In this document: positions 50,957 through 63,047 of the stretch, in pieces | Position numbering within the stretch: position 1 is the first letter of the stretch | How the letters are laid out: the number at the start of each line of letters is the position of its first letter | Origin: Protonemura montana | Taxonomy: Eukaryota; Arthropoda; Insecta; Plecoptera; Nemouridae | Length of the DNA: 64,000 nt | NCBI GenBank assembly: GCA_947568835.1 | Contig: OX387605.1 | Span: 16,496,418 to 16,560,417, forward strand | Direction: 5' to 3' | Program-made: the position numbers and the translations under genes | Notes under the pieces: model-generated | What the model was told of the DNA's origin: nothing | Databases searched by the model: none | What the model saw: the letters and a program-made list of their open reading frames with translations, nothing else

Positions 50957-51020
50957 ATGAAGCAACAACACTTGTTTTTAATTTATTTTATTATTTTGCT
51001 CTCATTTTCTTTGGTTCCAA
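50957..51020 (+). CDS. Candidate first coding exon with signal peptide, weak
   Basis: An ATG with A at -3 follows an in-frame TAA six bases upstream and encodes a basic/polar start (MKQQH) and then a strongly hydrophobic run, LFLIYFIILLSFSLVP, as in a signal peptide. Codon 21 is followed by one base and a fair splice donor (CCAA then GTAAAG at 51,021), giving a phase-1 junction like that of the exon at 62.95 kb. If the donor is not used the frame stays open to 51,301 (114 codons), and that extension is not protein-like to me. A T-rich stretch can encode a hydrophobic run by chance and no next exon was found, so this remains a weak call. Confidence 0.25.
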
Positions 51021-51480
51021 GTAAAGGTATCAAGTGGAAAAATATTTTCTTGTTTTGTTTTCTACGAAATAAGTACACAGGTATACGTCGCGGCGAGTCA
51101 TCTGCAATCGTGGTCAAAGAAAGAAGGCACCATGCAAACGCACGCGTGTTGAAAATGGGTGAACAAGGAAGAGCGACACTTTCAATGTGGGCCCACGGCA
51201 AAAGCACTTGCTCAATACCAGAAATAGGTTCCCCATTCACCGGCACAGCTCGTCAAGTTGAAATAAAGCCCACCGCTTGTGAACGTGCGCGACGTTGGTA
51301 ATTACTTCTTTGCTCTTCCATTTACATGCTCCTTGTTGTAATTAAAACTGCTTTTCTCGTAAAACTCAAAGTAGTAAAATTTACTTTGGATATGAGAGTT
51401 CTAAATGCCCATTTACCTAATGAGTTGTCAAATGTTGGTTTCCTGTTTTGATCACTGTTGTTTCACTGAATTCTATAAAA
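51021..51480. other. No further exon seen
   Basis: Unassigned DNA between the weak signal-peptide exon and the SINE. The open frame to 51,301 is the only notable feature. Confidence 0.5.
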
Positions 51481-51905
51481 CGTAAACAACCGAACTGTTA
51501 GGCGTGTTGAAGACACCGAATCTCGTGAGATCACCGAAGTTAAGTAATACTGCGCTGAGTCAAGTCTATTGGATGGGTGACCATTGGACACATCACCAGT
51601 TCTGTTTAGGAGAGAGGATGGAGGAATGGAAATTAGCACAGAATTTTCATTCGCCTCTTGACAGCAAGGATTTGTGAAAGAAACTTGTTGTTCGCGTTGT
51701 ACCGTCCTTCGGAAGAGACGTAAAGCCAGTGGTCCACTTGGTGCTCTTCGAAAGGCATATGCTTTGTGTCTACATCGGATTTCCCCTCCTCCCTTCTAGG
51801 CTAGGTTGGGCAAATTTTCATTCTCGTCATCGTTCACTCATTTACCGACGCTTTTAGACCAGTGCCACAGGGCCCGTTTTCAAAACAGTGCGTCGTTAAA
51901 CCTTA
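51481..51905 (+). mobile_element. 5S-rRNA-derived SINE, copy 2
   Basis: The head (51,481-51,600) resembles 5S rRNA: 'tctcgtgagatcaccgaagt', 'taagtaatactgcg' in the box A position and 'ttggatgggtgacca' in the box C position. The body holds gttgtaccgtccttcggaag (51,696-51,715) and then gtggtcc and gtgctcttcg, as in copy 1. The 3' end, cagtgccacagggcc then cagtgcgtcgttaaac, also matches copy 1. The 5S match is too diverged for a working 5S gene. No poly(A) tail or clear target-site duplication was found. Confidence 0.82.
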
Positions 51906-52369
51906 CTTGTTAAATCAACAACGAAAACACTGGTTTTCTCTGTTGTATATGCTTCTCTATTTCAAAGCCAATCATACCAACCACCGAACGTGTAGATATC
52001 TGCAACTAAACACTCTCAACGCCGTAGTTTGGCTTTAATTTAAAGCAGCAGCTTCTAAAGGCTAGTCAAGAATCAAACTGTCCAATCCTTGAGAGGTGGA
52101 TTTCCCGACTTTTCACATTAATCTCGGATTCTGCCTCCACGTTCCCATGTCCAATGCGGAGATTATAGTCCAGCAATATTCCAGCAAACACAAATACATT
52201 TTATTGAGCTCTCTGTTGACCTTTCTACGACATTATCTCCAGATCTCCAGGCCTTAATATGACAATCCTTTAGTCTCTTCGAAAGTCACCAGTGGTCGCT
52301 AGTCAAAAGTAGTTTGATCTTATTCAAAATATAATATCTTACACGCAGTGTGCCTCCAGCGGGCCGGCA

Positions 52370-52428
52370 CAAGGCACCAGCATATAGGGCACAGGGCATA
52401 GGGCACGAGACACAAGGCATAGTGAGTT
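52370..52428. repeat. Heptad tandem repeat (tagggca type)
   Basis: About seven 7-base units such as tagggca, cagggca, tagggca, cgagaca, caaggca and tagtgag, diverged at one or two positions each. Confidence 0.8.
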
Positions 52429-55400
52429 AGAGGTTTTGACGACAAGCGATACGTACGTCCTCCGGGCGCAGTCTTGGCGTTTCCCGAGTAGCTCGTGTCA
52501 AAGAGCCACGGCTTGGATCTGCTTTTTAGAGACTTTGCCCCCGCCAACAGACATCACGTCTCGTTCGCAGCTTCCTCTGGCTTGTGCCTTCGGCTGTGCT
52601 CTTTGCTTCTTTCATCCACATCCAATCTATGATGCATCCGTTTCCCTTCTGTGCTCCTTTGCACAGCGATCGCGATTCCTACCTCGCCAAGGGTTTAACC
52701 GAGTTTCGGTCTTCGTTCAACAATACGATTGACTTCAATTTAAGGGCATACACTTTTCGCTGCTCGATATGGTAAACAAAGAGAGATGTCGATCTAAAGT
52801 TATTTTGGTTGTAGTTTTTTTGAACTTCAATCCAATATATGATTCGAATAATGAATGCGATTGTTTTTACTGTTGGTGCTTTTCATAGAGGAATTGCAAA
52901 ATATTTCATTAGTACCACTGATATCGTTGATCAAATATTTTTTTTTATTTCTTCTACAGTAAAACATCACTCTATAAAAAAGGAATGATTGGGATGAAGA
53001 CATTATACTCTGTTGCCCCGAGGATATTGAATCGTTGAATATTAAATAATAATCATATTAATCGATCTTGAATCGGTCGCTTGGTATAAAACCTAATCGC
53101 CTTTGGGAAATGCGGCTTGTTTTTCATATTACCGATAATAATTTCATACCTGACGAGAATATAGTAAAAAGCACAAAAGGTACAAGTTTTTTGTTTTCTT
53201 AAAATAAGTAGCTTCTTTTAGACACCTCAACGCCAATCGAGTATATTGTTAAAAACTTATAATTTTGAAACAAAATTGCATCGTCAGCACAATATGTTAT
53301 TAAGGTGCCCGGAAGGGATGCAGGTACTCTACAACGTTTTAAGCATATGGTAATCGGTGAACATTGTTGTACTCTCTCATCTATTTTTAAACTGTAGCTG
53401 AATCTATTTAAATTCTATACCATAATCAACGTTTTCTTATTCCGAAGTCGAGGAAAATAACACAGAGGAAATTATAACTGCTTTGTTATCCAAACATCAG
53501 TTTCATCGTCCTCCAGCTGGATAAAAGGGGGAATTTTACACTCGGAAATAGCCCAAACACATTACAGAGTAAATAATCCAATCATTTCCTTCAAGTCTTG
53601 TGTTAAAATGATGGTGTGAACTTCTCAAGTCATTCAATTCGATCAAGCAATTTTCTATCAGAAAGTACACTGTATATATATATGGCTTTTGGTGCAACTA
53701 CAAGTACATTTTTTCCACTTCTAACCATCGAATCTTGCCAAAGAGCACAAGTTGAAATCTTGTTCGTCTCGGTTTTCCAAAGTTACAAGTACACCGTACA
53801 AGTACCGAGTACTGTTCAACTACGTGCCGTATTTCCAAACGATAAACTCATCCAGAGTCCTCCCTGATATTAACTCATGGATAAGTTGCATTCAAGACGA
53901 AACTGCAATCCAGAACCGAGGTCGTTGTTCACTGCTGTTCGACGGTAACGTCTCGAAACATGTACTTACAATAAGACAGAAGAGTTGTTATGCACTGTTG
54001 TTGTTGTTGTAGTATGTCAGTAATTTGTGAGGTTTTGGATGTTTAATAAGAGAGGATTCTCGAAATGCACATCATGGTGAAATTGTCGTGACGTTTTCCA
54101 TGCAGAACCCTCCCTCTCCCTCTATATAATTGTCGTTTCCGTCTTGTCTATTGTGTAGATATGTGATGGAGGAATTTCATTCGCTGTAGAATCGTTACAG
54201 AATTCGGTACTGAGATTTTCGGTCGTGTCCAAAACGCTGTTAACAAACGAATGCCTGCTGAAATCTGAATCTGACCATCATATTTACTGTATTCACTCTG
54301 CTATTTGATAAAAATCAAAGTTACCGTGAAAGTCGCAATGAATAGTGTTCAATTATGAGATTTAATTCTCACGAGTTCGTGGATTTCAGTCGCAATGTCG
54401 CTTAAAATACAGGGAAATGTGGTTTCTGAGTGATGAACCTAATTGGTTTGATCTGTTAGATTGAACGCAGACATGCTCAGCTGGGCTGGGCAAACCGAAC
54501 GTTTTTATTTTGTATTTTTCCAAAGAGAACGGAAGGTGAATTCTTTACAAATAATTCCATAGCCATGCTGTCATCATGATTCATTACTTCATTCGATCGT
54601 CTTTGCTTGCATGGAAATCGCAATTGAAATTTCCATCTCGAGGAAATGTACCTGTATTCAGAGTTCATATAATAGCAATGCATTTTCTAGCCACACCCAG
54701 ACCGACTAGACCGAGGGATTTTAAAAGTCTTCTTACACCACAATTTTTGATTTTTTCTTTTTGAGTTAACATGTACTTTCAAAATGAAAAGCCACATGTT
54801 TGTACTTTACGCAAACTACTAAATTGCAAGATTTTTATATTCATAACCCGTCTCGGCAGCGTGGCATATGATTTTTCGCATTTCCAAATACTAAAGTGAA
54901 AACATTTCACAGCATTCCATCTCCTGCAGAGGATTGTGACTAAAAATGAAAAATATGAAACAATTCAGTCATTGCGGGTGGTTTTGCTCCCCAGTGCAAT
55001 ATGTTTATCACCACCGTTGTGCCGTATATACGGAAACTTGAAACTGCAGGCATTTTCTTAAAAGCATCCTTTTAGCTTGTGATGGATGCTCGCTTGCGAT
55101 AGTGATACTGCACAGCGATGCACCATTTTACGAGAATCTACTTGAATTCAGCAAATGCACTTTCGTGCATTCTTCCACGAGTGCATCCAGCTTAGATTCA
55201 AGTGATGATAAAAATGCCATAATGTATGTCGAGTGATCGTCGATCGTCGCACTATCAACGCATCGGGGACTCGTTTCACCTGAGTTTCGAAAAGTGATCA
55301 TGTAAGACAAATTAATCTTGCCACTCTCTTCAGAGAGTTCTTCGCCACGAGTTTGCCATGAAACTTTAGCCCATGCTGCATGAGACTAACCAACGGTATT

Positions 55401-55584
55401 ATCTTTATCGACTTTTCCTGTGTCTATGAACAGCTATGAAGCGATATTATAGCGCAGAGGCGGCATGAGAAATATGAATATTCCATATTCCTGACTTGAT
55501 AGAAATTCCGTGACAGGATGTTATTTCACGTGGTTGGAATGAGTGCCACCACCCCCATGGCCGCCCCCTGGCCCCCGTCCGCCT

Positions 55585-55597
55585 CCCCCCCCCCCCC
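55585..55597. repeat. Homopolymer (C)13
   Basis: Thirteen consecutive C bases in a C-rich context (55,548-55,600). Confidence 0.95.
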
Positions 55598-57484
55598 ATC
55601 ACCATTCCACGAGGGTTCGCGTTGCACAGCCTGCGAGTTAAGTTTGCCGCCACACTTGATGTTGATTATGACTGATTGGCGAGCCGGCGTTGGATGAATC
55701 GACCCTCACCGGAGGAATTACCTACATCCTACTTCGGTGTCTGCACTCTGCACTCCATGTTGTTGCTGTATCTAAAGTCTTCGGAGGGAAATTTGGGTTA
55801 AGCTTTTGAGGCCAAACCGAATCAACGATAGAAGAGTTGAAATGCTGTGAGTTACCTGCGAAAATCGGTCGCTTTTCTTTCTTTTGCTTTTCTTCATTAC
55901 TCATCGTCCAGAGCCAATGCTGCTTTATCATGTTTCATTCCTTGACTTTGGTAATAAATGAATTTGCAATTGATGTGAAAGAGAACTTAGCTAGATTTTT
56001 ACCGAAGTAAATAATTAATTATGCTCGCTGTGGGAGATTGGACGAAACCAACGTAAGCGACGCGGCACGAGTGAAAGGAAAACAATTTAGCCGTGCGATG
56101 GACGCCGTACAGATTTGTCGTTTGAGATGGCCGTCAATTTAATTATCGTGTTTTGTAAAAATACAAGCATTAATCTTTTGGAAAAGTTGGCTCGAAATCT
56201 CTGTCGGCTACGTCAAGGCTCCGGAGCGCGGCGCTGTGAAAATTTCTCGTGTTTTCTTTTAATCTGCGAAGGATGATTAATTACGACGCAGCAAAGCAAG
56301 CTAGAGGCTGCCCGACACAGGACGAGCACCAAATGCTGAGGTGGAAAATCTAGCGCAGAAGGCTGGGAGGTGGAAATCAAAACATCACTTGCACGCACAT
56401 TTTCCTTGTATTGACATAGCGAGTTGAAAATGGGAGGCTTTTCCACCGTTATGCGTATACATGGCGTGGTAATGCTAATGAAACGTCTAAATTACAATAT
56501 TTTCAGTAGGTTTATAACCACTTGGATTGATTTTTTGATTAGGATTAAAAACATGTGTGGTATTGGCTGCGGTTGTTTGCCGCCATTGATTATAACGCCG
56601 GGAATTCAGCGATGGTGACAACAGCAGTAGCGCACTGAATTAATTATAATGGTGCGCCAACCTACTCCAAATGTAGAAGGGGTCATTTTTCTTGAACTAT
56701 ATTTTAAATAATGGGACAACTGTTGCGTATACCGACAAGATGCCAATATCGTAATATTTTTCAAGCTCGCTCTTTTACTTTTTTTTTATCATCATTTTCC
56801 ACCTCGACTACGATTTTCCTGAAAGCGAACGAAATATATTTTAATAATTATTCAAACCCGTGAAACTGTCTCCTATTCGGTTTTTACGCTCGAGTTTAAA
56901 TTAATTAGAAAAGAATACGGCCGTAGTCACGGTCGGGGATGCTCGCGGATTAGCGGAACAACCGATAGCTACAGGGGATGAGAAACGTTCGGGGGCCTAG
57001 GGGTTTAGAGGTTCGGCGTGCTCCATGGTAGGTATTATGGATCTCTAGTTAATCGCATGCAAGGTTGAGCGGGGGTGGCATCGACTGCCCCCGGCGCCCA
57101 AGGAGCTCGACTAAGACGCTCGCCAAATTAATGTAATCGCCCAAGTTGCGAATTTCGTTAGCGGCTTTGGGTTTCGCCTCTGCGTACCATCGATAATGCA
57201 GTCGACGAGAAAAACCACCGCGGCCCGCGATTCGGCTAAGGAAAGTATGCAAATTTCGTGTGGAAGAAACGATGAGCTTTTTGCATACTTATGCGCAGAC
57301 GACGATACGACCTCATACCTAGACAGTGGTGAAGCAAACACTGGGACGGTGGTATTTTAACATTTACCACGTAATAAGTTAATGAAGAGAATGTCTTCAG
57401 AGTATAGGGATTTTAGGGACATTTCTGGTAAAAATTGGGAAGCGTTCTGTAGCCTACAGGTTTCCAAAAAAGAAATCTTTGGAT

Positions 57485-57590
57485 GGATCCACAAAGTGTG
57501 TAAACTTAACCTTTATAATTTAGGGTAAAGTTGTTATCACTATGGTAACAGCCCTGAAAATCTGGAAATCTGGATGCACAGTCAAACTTA
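57485..57590 (+). repeat. Dispersed repeat segment A, copy 2
   Basis: Aligns in direct orientation with 23,091-23,195 (see that entry). It lies about 260 bases from repeat C copy 2, so the two segments may belong to one composite element of about 600 bases; however segment A is not found beside the other copy of repeat C. Confidence 0.5.
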
Positions 57591-57847
57591 AACTTTGTTT
57601 TAAGGATACGGCCCCAGATTTTTTTATGTAAAATAAAATATAAGTAACATGAACAGATTGAAAAATCTTCTGAAGACTGTTTGTATCAAGAATCCTTGAT
57701 TCTCAGCTGCTTTTGCTGATTTTGTACTCATGAAATATGTGCTGCATTCTTATCAGGAGAACGACATTTTTAAATACTAGATGAATCAGCTGAAGAATGA
57801 AGATTCTGTTTTTGAGTTTATGAGTTTATATGTATAGTCCAAACGTG
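57591..57847. other. Unassigned DNA between repeat segments A and C
   Basis: A+T-rich sequence without coding character. It could be the interior of a composite element joining the flanking repeat segments. Confidence 0.4.
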
Positions 57848-58111
57848 TTAGCACCACGCAGAAACAGTACATACCACCCGATGGCGCTTGCGGCCGTCCT
57901 TTTTAACAAACCTCTACAAGTAAATTAATATGAATTCAAAAATCAATGTTGTTAATCGATAAATGGAGCGTAAATCAGTCTCAAATGGGAGACATTTTCG
58001 AGGAATAATACATTTTTATTTTTAACAATCAAAACGACGGCTCCACCTAGTAGCATCGTACTTTTCGGTCGGTAAAGTAGTCATTTGGTGGACATTTTCG
58101 CGAAGACAGTT
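57848..58111 (+). mobile_element. Dispersed repeat C, copy 2
   Basis: Its reverse complement aligns with the plus strand at 48,937-49,300, from ctgt.t.cgcg.aaaatg through ccatcgggt. It lacks the A+T-rich stretch of the other copy and is therefore about 100 bases shorter. Family unknown. Confidence 0.65.
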
Positions 58112-61100
58112 TAAAATAAGCGCTATAATTATGAAATACTTTATTTGCGAAACAAGCAATATAAATAAATCAAGGAAACCATGCACACATTTTTACAATT
58201 ACATTCTTTCCCGATTTCATTGCCCATACGTTTCGGCCCCAACATTCAGCCTTGATTGGCACTGCATAAACGTACTTCATTACATCAGCCACTATAAATT
58301 AATGCTATTTGCTACGAGATTGACTGTAATGTCTATTCTTCCCAAAGAGCTACATAATGCATAGCCCATGATTCGCGCAATGAACACTATTGTTTACCAA
58401 GAGTCTGTTCGCTACTCTCTCGCAGTTCGCTCATCCCCGGGTGAACCCATGGCCCCGCATTCTGGCCAAACCGTTCACCGAGCTGTTCTGACTTGAGACT
58501 TAAACACAACAAGTTTGCGAGGTGTATTCGAGATGTCGCGTATCATCCCCGAGGATCTACAACCCCGTGTCAGACAGACGCGCCCCTATGGATTGAATAT
58601 TCCTGCTAAGAATGAAAGAAACATGAAGGAAATGTGCAGGAGAGAAATGAATAACAGCGAAATGGAAGTCAGACAGGAACGAACTACTTTGCATGCGTAA
58701 CGTCACAAAGTGGCACCAGCCGCTACTCGTCTCGTTCTTATACGGCACGAGATACACGAAGGAAATTCATAAGCTAGTCGTTTTTTTTTTATTTTTTTTT
58801 TTATTTTAGAAGATAAAGTTAAGAAATACCCTCGAAGAATGCGGATCTTTAACTCGTTTTAGCTGTTTTTAAGGGAAGCTGAAGTCAGAAGTGTATCTTA
58901 GGAAAGCAGCGCGATCGAAACAAAGTTCGTTTTTCCGGTGGGTCCCAGTCTGCGTGTGTGCTGACTTCGGCGTAGCAGACTTGGCTTAGAGAGGTTCTTG
59001 CCGGTCTGCAGTGTGGCGGTGGGATTTTCCGGCTTTTCCGACACACCAGCTAGCGCTTACCAATTACGACTGGAGAAACTATTTCATCTGCTATAGGATC
59101 GGAGCCAGATCCCGAACTTTTCTGTTTTATTTCGGGAAAGCAACGGGGAAAATTATGTGAGAAAGTGTAAGTGCCCTTGACTCACGGTCAAAAATGTTGC
59201 GAGCACTCTACGAAATGTAACGATATATGATTCAGTGAGGTGAAATTTTAATCAGGCTTAGAACTTGTTAGTCTGCTTGCATGACTCATAGACGGAAACC
59301 TAGCATATAGATGATATTTTTCAAAATCACTGAACTGTACTTGTTAAAGCACACAATTACAAAATCCAAACAGATGATAAAGAGTTTACGTTTGAAGCCA
59401 ACTTGTGGTCTAAGATTTGAAAAGGCTCACATCGCTACGCTTTGAAGTGAAATTAAAACCTGGGTAAAAACGTGGGTAAAAAAAAATCAGTGAAACCAGA
59501 ATGTGCAAAGGTAATGCAATCCGTTCAGGACACGCACTTCGCTACTAGGGATGCACTGACGCATGTATACTTAGAAGGTAACACCTATTAACACACAGCC
59601 CATTAAAGCAGTTCTCGGCTGAGTCATGTTAATAATACCTAGCAGTAGTCACCCCAATACCAGTCGGCGGTGACTTGCTGGTTATTTCACAGAAACGAGA
59701 CACCCCCACCCCTTGCATTTACAGCTGCGCTCACAAATTAACAGATACTCGTTCGAATAATACAAAGCAACCATTGGATCGAATTTATTTATTCCATTGT
59801 GTGGATAAGCTACTTATACTAATTGAGAACAATAAAATATTCAACAGACATAAAAATGAATGCAAATAGATTTGACGGTACTCTGTCTTATGAAAACATA
59901 TTTTTTGTTATTACTAGAGGAGCTGTTTATAGTAGGAATAGGTAAACAAACATATATATCGAAATGAACAAAATGTGTTTCGCTAAATGCAAAACACAGG
60001 TAGATATAGACATTGCATAAAATAACAACCGAATCGTATTATTCCCTTTCTAGCGAAAATGGATTCTGTCCAATTTCCGAGGCGTACGCACGCCTACTCT
60101 TCTTGCACTCAAGCTTGAACAGCTGAGTCTCCTGAAAGAACGCAAACATGACGTGGGTCGCGATATTTATTTGCTTTGATACACTTTTTGGTGTATTATT
60201 TTTAAATTTATTACACTGTTCCTTTTTTTACCCCATATAGAGAAAGTTTGTGCAAATTTGAAATCACTGGAAGCCTTGCGGTGAGCACCGGCAACATCCA
60301 ATGCGATAGACAAATTGTTCTTGTATAGCAAACAAATTATAAACACCACACTCTCGCTGGTGTTCGTACATTTTGCATCTTTTGTTGAAACTTTGTGTCA
60401 GCCACTGGCTGGTAAAAAAAAAAAAATGGTTTACCACTCGCCGATTGAAATCCAAACGTTGTCCGTTCGAACGTCCCCATGAAAAATCCACATAGCTTTT
60501 ATGTGTATAGCTGTACTCCACATACTGATGACCATACTTCACCGATTGTTGTAAGCTTCACTACCTTTTTTCATCACATTCGATCTGTTCTCATCTCGTT
60601 TCAACAATTTAACAATCTCTCCTTCCACCGTTCTATTCACTAATCTACGCGTCCCTCCTCTGATCGCTTTGTTCTCTAATGTTTCACCTTATAATTATTT
60701 CTACACCCCTCAAGTGCTCCATTAGACCCAGGTGCATACCAACCCTCCTACCTCTTCAACCCCCCTCCCCCTACCTTCCTCTCCATTTGAAAGTTTAATT
60801 GTATATTATTTTATTCGACACTGGATATCATCTACCCTACACGGGGAAGCTGCTAGGAAATAGGTCACTGAATTATTTCGTGTAAGCAGAGCCTTTTACA
60901 TGGATTGCTGTTCGCAACACAGGTTCATGTAGATACTTAACTTGGTAATTGTATACCCTTGGAGCGTCGCCTGGCTTTGTTGTACTTCGCCAAATTGAAT
61001 TCAAAATATAACGACATTATGGCCGATACTTTCATTTTGTTTGTATCAATTGTTTAAATACTTCTAATTATTTGTGATAACTGAAACAAAAAATTGTATT

Positions 61101-61463
61101 GCGTAATGATCTAGGAAATAGAGGTGATAATAAGGCGAATCAAATGAGCGATCATGACGTAAACATAATGAGGATGGAAGTTTACTCATGAATATAATCG
61201 CATCTGACACCACCAAAAGCGCTGGCCATAATTTCAAAATGACGAAATGCGCCTGCAGGTAGAATTATGTGGAACTCGAAAGATTATTAGTGTGAATCAC
61301 GTTACATTGGCTCCATTTTTGACGACCATCGGAACAAATTTCAAATTCGACTCGTTTTAATTCGCAGACAAGTTGTAATTTACCGCCGCGATTGAAACGT
61401 AACGCCGTCATTTAGTTGCGATTTAGTTCCTAACAGCCCAGCCCAGATGCACATGAACGTAAC
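58112..61463. other. No supportable gene
   Basis: A 61-codon frame at 58,515-58,700 has a polar, charged composition and an ATG, but no recognised family and no splice donor. A T run is at 58,781-58,803. A pyrimidine-rich stretch lies at 60,580-60,790. No RNA gene was recognised. Confidence 0.45.
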
Positions 61464-62947
61464 GTAATTATACAGAAAATAATTACCTTTTAATGCAGTA
61501 ATTAAAATCGATATTGTTTGCAAAAAAAGTGGTCGGCCTATGCAGAGCGTAGGGCAACATGATTCTGATGATCTCGTCTAGATGATGCGTGCGCATCGAC
61601 GGGGCAACGAAGAGCACGGCCGGTCGGGTGCCTCCGCCTTAGCCACGACGGGACCGGCACCGGGGTAGCAGCGTCAAAGCAGTCAGTTTCTCTTCGGACA
61701 GCGACGTGGTTGGTGGGTTCAGCAGGATACGCTCTCGAAGGATCCACGCGTGCGCTCATGCTAGTTGGTCAGATCGAGTGGTCGACGAATCACCCCCCAT
61801 CCAGATTAATTATGTGTGAGTAACTTGACTATCGCAATGTGCAATGCCCTATTTAAGAGGCAATTATTCGGCTGATAGAGCTAGTGTTTGACTTCAAATC
61901 TAGTGAAATAATCGACTAATTAAAATCATCACATGGTGATAATCGTTAGTCGTGCTAACGATTTACTGACTTTGCATCAGAGATCGTTTCCGATAAACTA
62001 GTTACAACAATTAACAGTGACACAATTTTATCGGATTTTAATACATCGTGTGCTTTGTTGTTCTTTTAAACCGCCCCTGTGAATTCTATCAGCATTTTGC
62101 TCCGCGAACTGAAAGTTTTATCGAGAAAAGTGTTTTAAAACTGAATTACATACTGCGTGTTTAAAATTTCGATTGCCAACCAGTCACCGCTAGACGTCTT
62201 CCGTTTGAGCGGTCAAAATTTTGACCCCCCGTTGTGTCGTTTTGGTCGTGCATTTACCTAGAACTAACCCCTATTGTTAGTGCCGGTGCGTCGTGGCCTA
62301 TTTCGTTGACAGTTCTCGATGAATGAAACATTACAAATGAACATAACGCACGCGACTGGATCCATCTATCAAATTTGTATCGAAAATAAATTACACGTGG
62401 AGAAAAACCGCGTGCAAACACACATTCATTTATGTACGCGGTGCGTTTTTTGATTAATTTGAAGATTAAGCCTAACACTGTCTGGTTGACAATTACTGAC
62501 ACTGCGTGACCTCAGTATTCTTGCCCTGAATCATTTACTTGATCATTATCCATGCGTGTTTTCGATAAAAAAATCCACGAGAACAGATATTCGTGTACTA
62601 CGCATACATCAATAGCCATTATTAATGGCAGATGAATATTCAAGTACACACTCATTTATCTGTTCGGTTTTGTCAATAGCAGCTTGAACCTATTACATTG
62701 TGAGAGTACCTGGCTTTTAACTGAGCAAGAAACACCGTTTGATCAATTATTGTCAAATAATTGATAAATTAGATTCAATTGAACCGTGGCCGTGTGCAGT
62801 TTCTAAGTGATACTCCTACGCCTTTCGTACTCATTGTGTTTGTCCATTCCGTAAAACATTCTCCAAAATTCGACGTTGGTTATTAATGTGAACGTGTCCG
62901 TGTTGCAAATGAGTAGCTAATTGGAATCATTTCTTACATCATCAAAA
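61464..62947 (+). promoter_or_regulatory. Candidate promoter, 5' UTR and upstream region of the signal-peptide gene
   Basis: This region lies directly upstream of the best exon. It contains three TAATTA homeodomain-type sites (61,465; 61,480; 61,499) and two adjacent palindromes, ATCAC-atg-GTGAT (61,928-61,940) and AATCGTTAG-tcgtg-CTAACGATT (61,941-61,963). GGTCAAAATTTTGACC at 62,211-62,226 places GGTCA and TGACC half-sites six bases apart. The transcription start is not resolved, and no clear TATA box plus initiator pair was identified. Nothing here is proven to be regulatory. Confidence 0.3.
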
Positions 62948-63047
62948 ATGGCATCTCGTCACAAAATCGGCTTAATTGATTGGCTCCTACGTCTTCTGGG
63001 AGTCTGCATCCTGCAAGCCGTCTTCAGCCTCCCTACGAATGCACAAG
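62948..63047 (+). CDS. First coding exon of a secreted or cell-surface protein (signal peptide)
   Basis: ATG at 62,948 sits in a good invertebrate start context (CAAAAATGG, A at -3 and G at +4), and an in-frame TAA at 62,918-62,920 shows the frame does not extend upstream. It encodes 33 codons: a basic start (MASRHK), a hydrophobic core (LLRLLGVCILQAVFSL) and a polar end (PTNAQ), as in a signal peptide; a cut after TNA or NAQ is plausible. One further base, G, precedes a strong donor (ACAAG then GTAACT, donor at 63,048), so the junction is phase 1. Signal-peptide exons ending in phase 1 are common in genes for extracellular and immunoglobulin-type surface proteins, but the family cannot be named from this exon alone. 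Without splicing the frame stops two codons later. The next exon is beyond the window or not recognised. Confidence 0.65.

Larger units (their letters stand above)
51906..57484. other. No supportable gene
   Basis: The stretch holds a heptad repeat at 52,370-52,428, a short TA run at 53,672-53,684 and a C run at 55,585-55,597. Many frames of 60-98 codons are present on both strands without splice-bounded or family-like features. The sequence at 55,980-57,350 has several TAATTA-type motifs but no gene. Confidence 0.5.

Noticed and set aside
51481..51600. A functional 5S rRNA gene
   Set aside because: The 5S similarity is diverged and continues into a body and tail shared with the copy at 8.2 kb, as in a SINE.
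58515..58700. 61-codon charged ATG frame
   Set aside because: Composition is somewhat protein-like, but there is no family, splice signal or supporting context.
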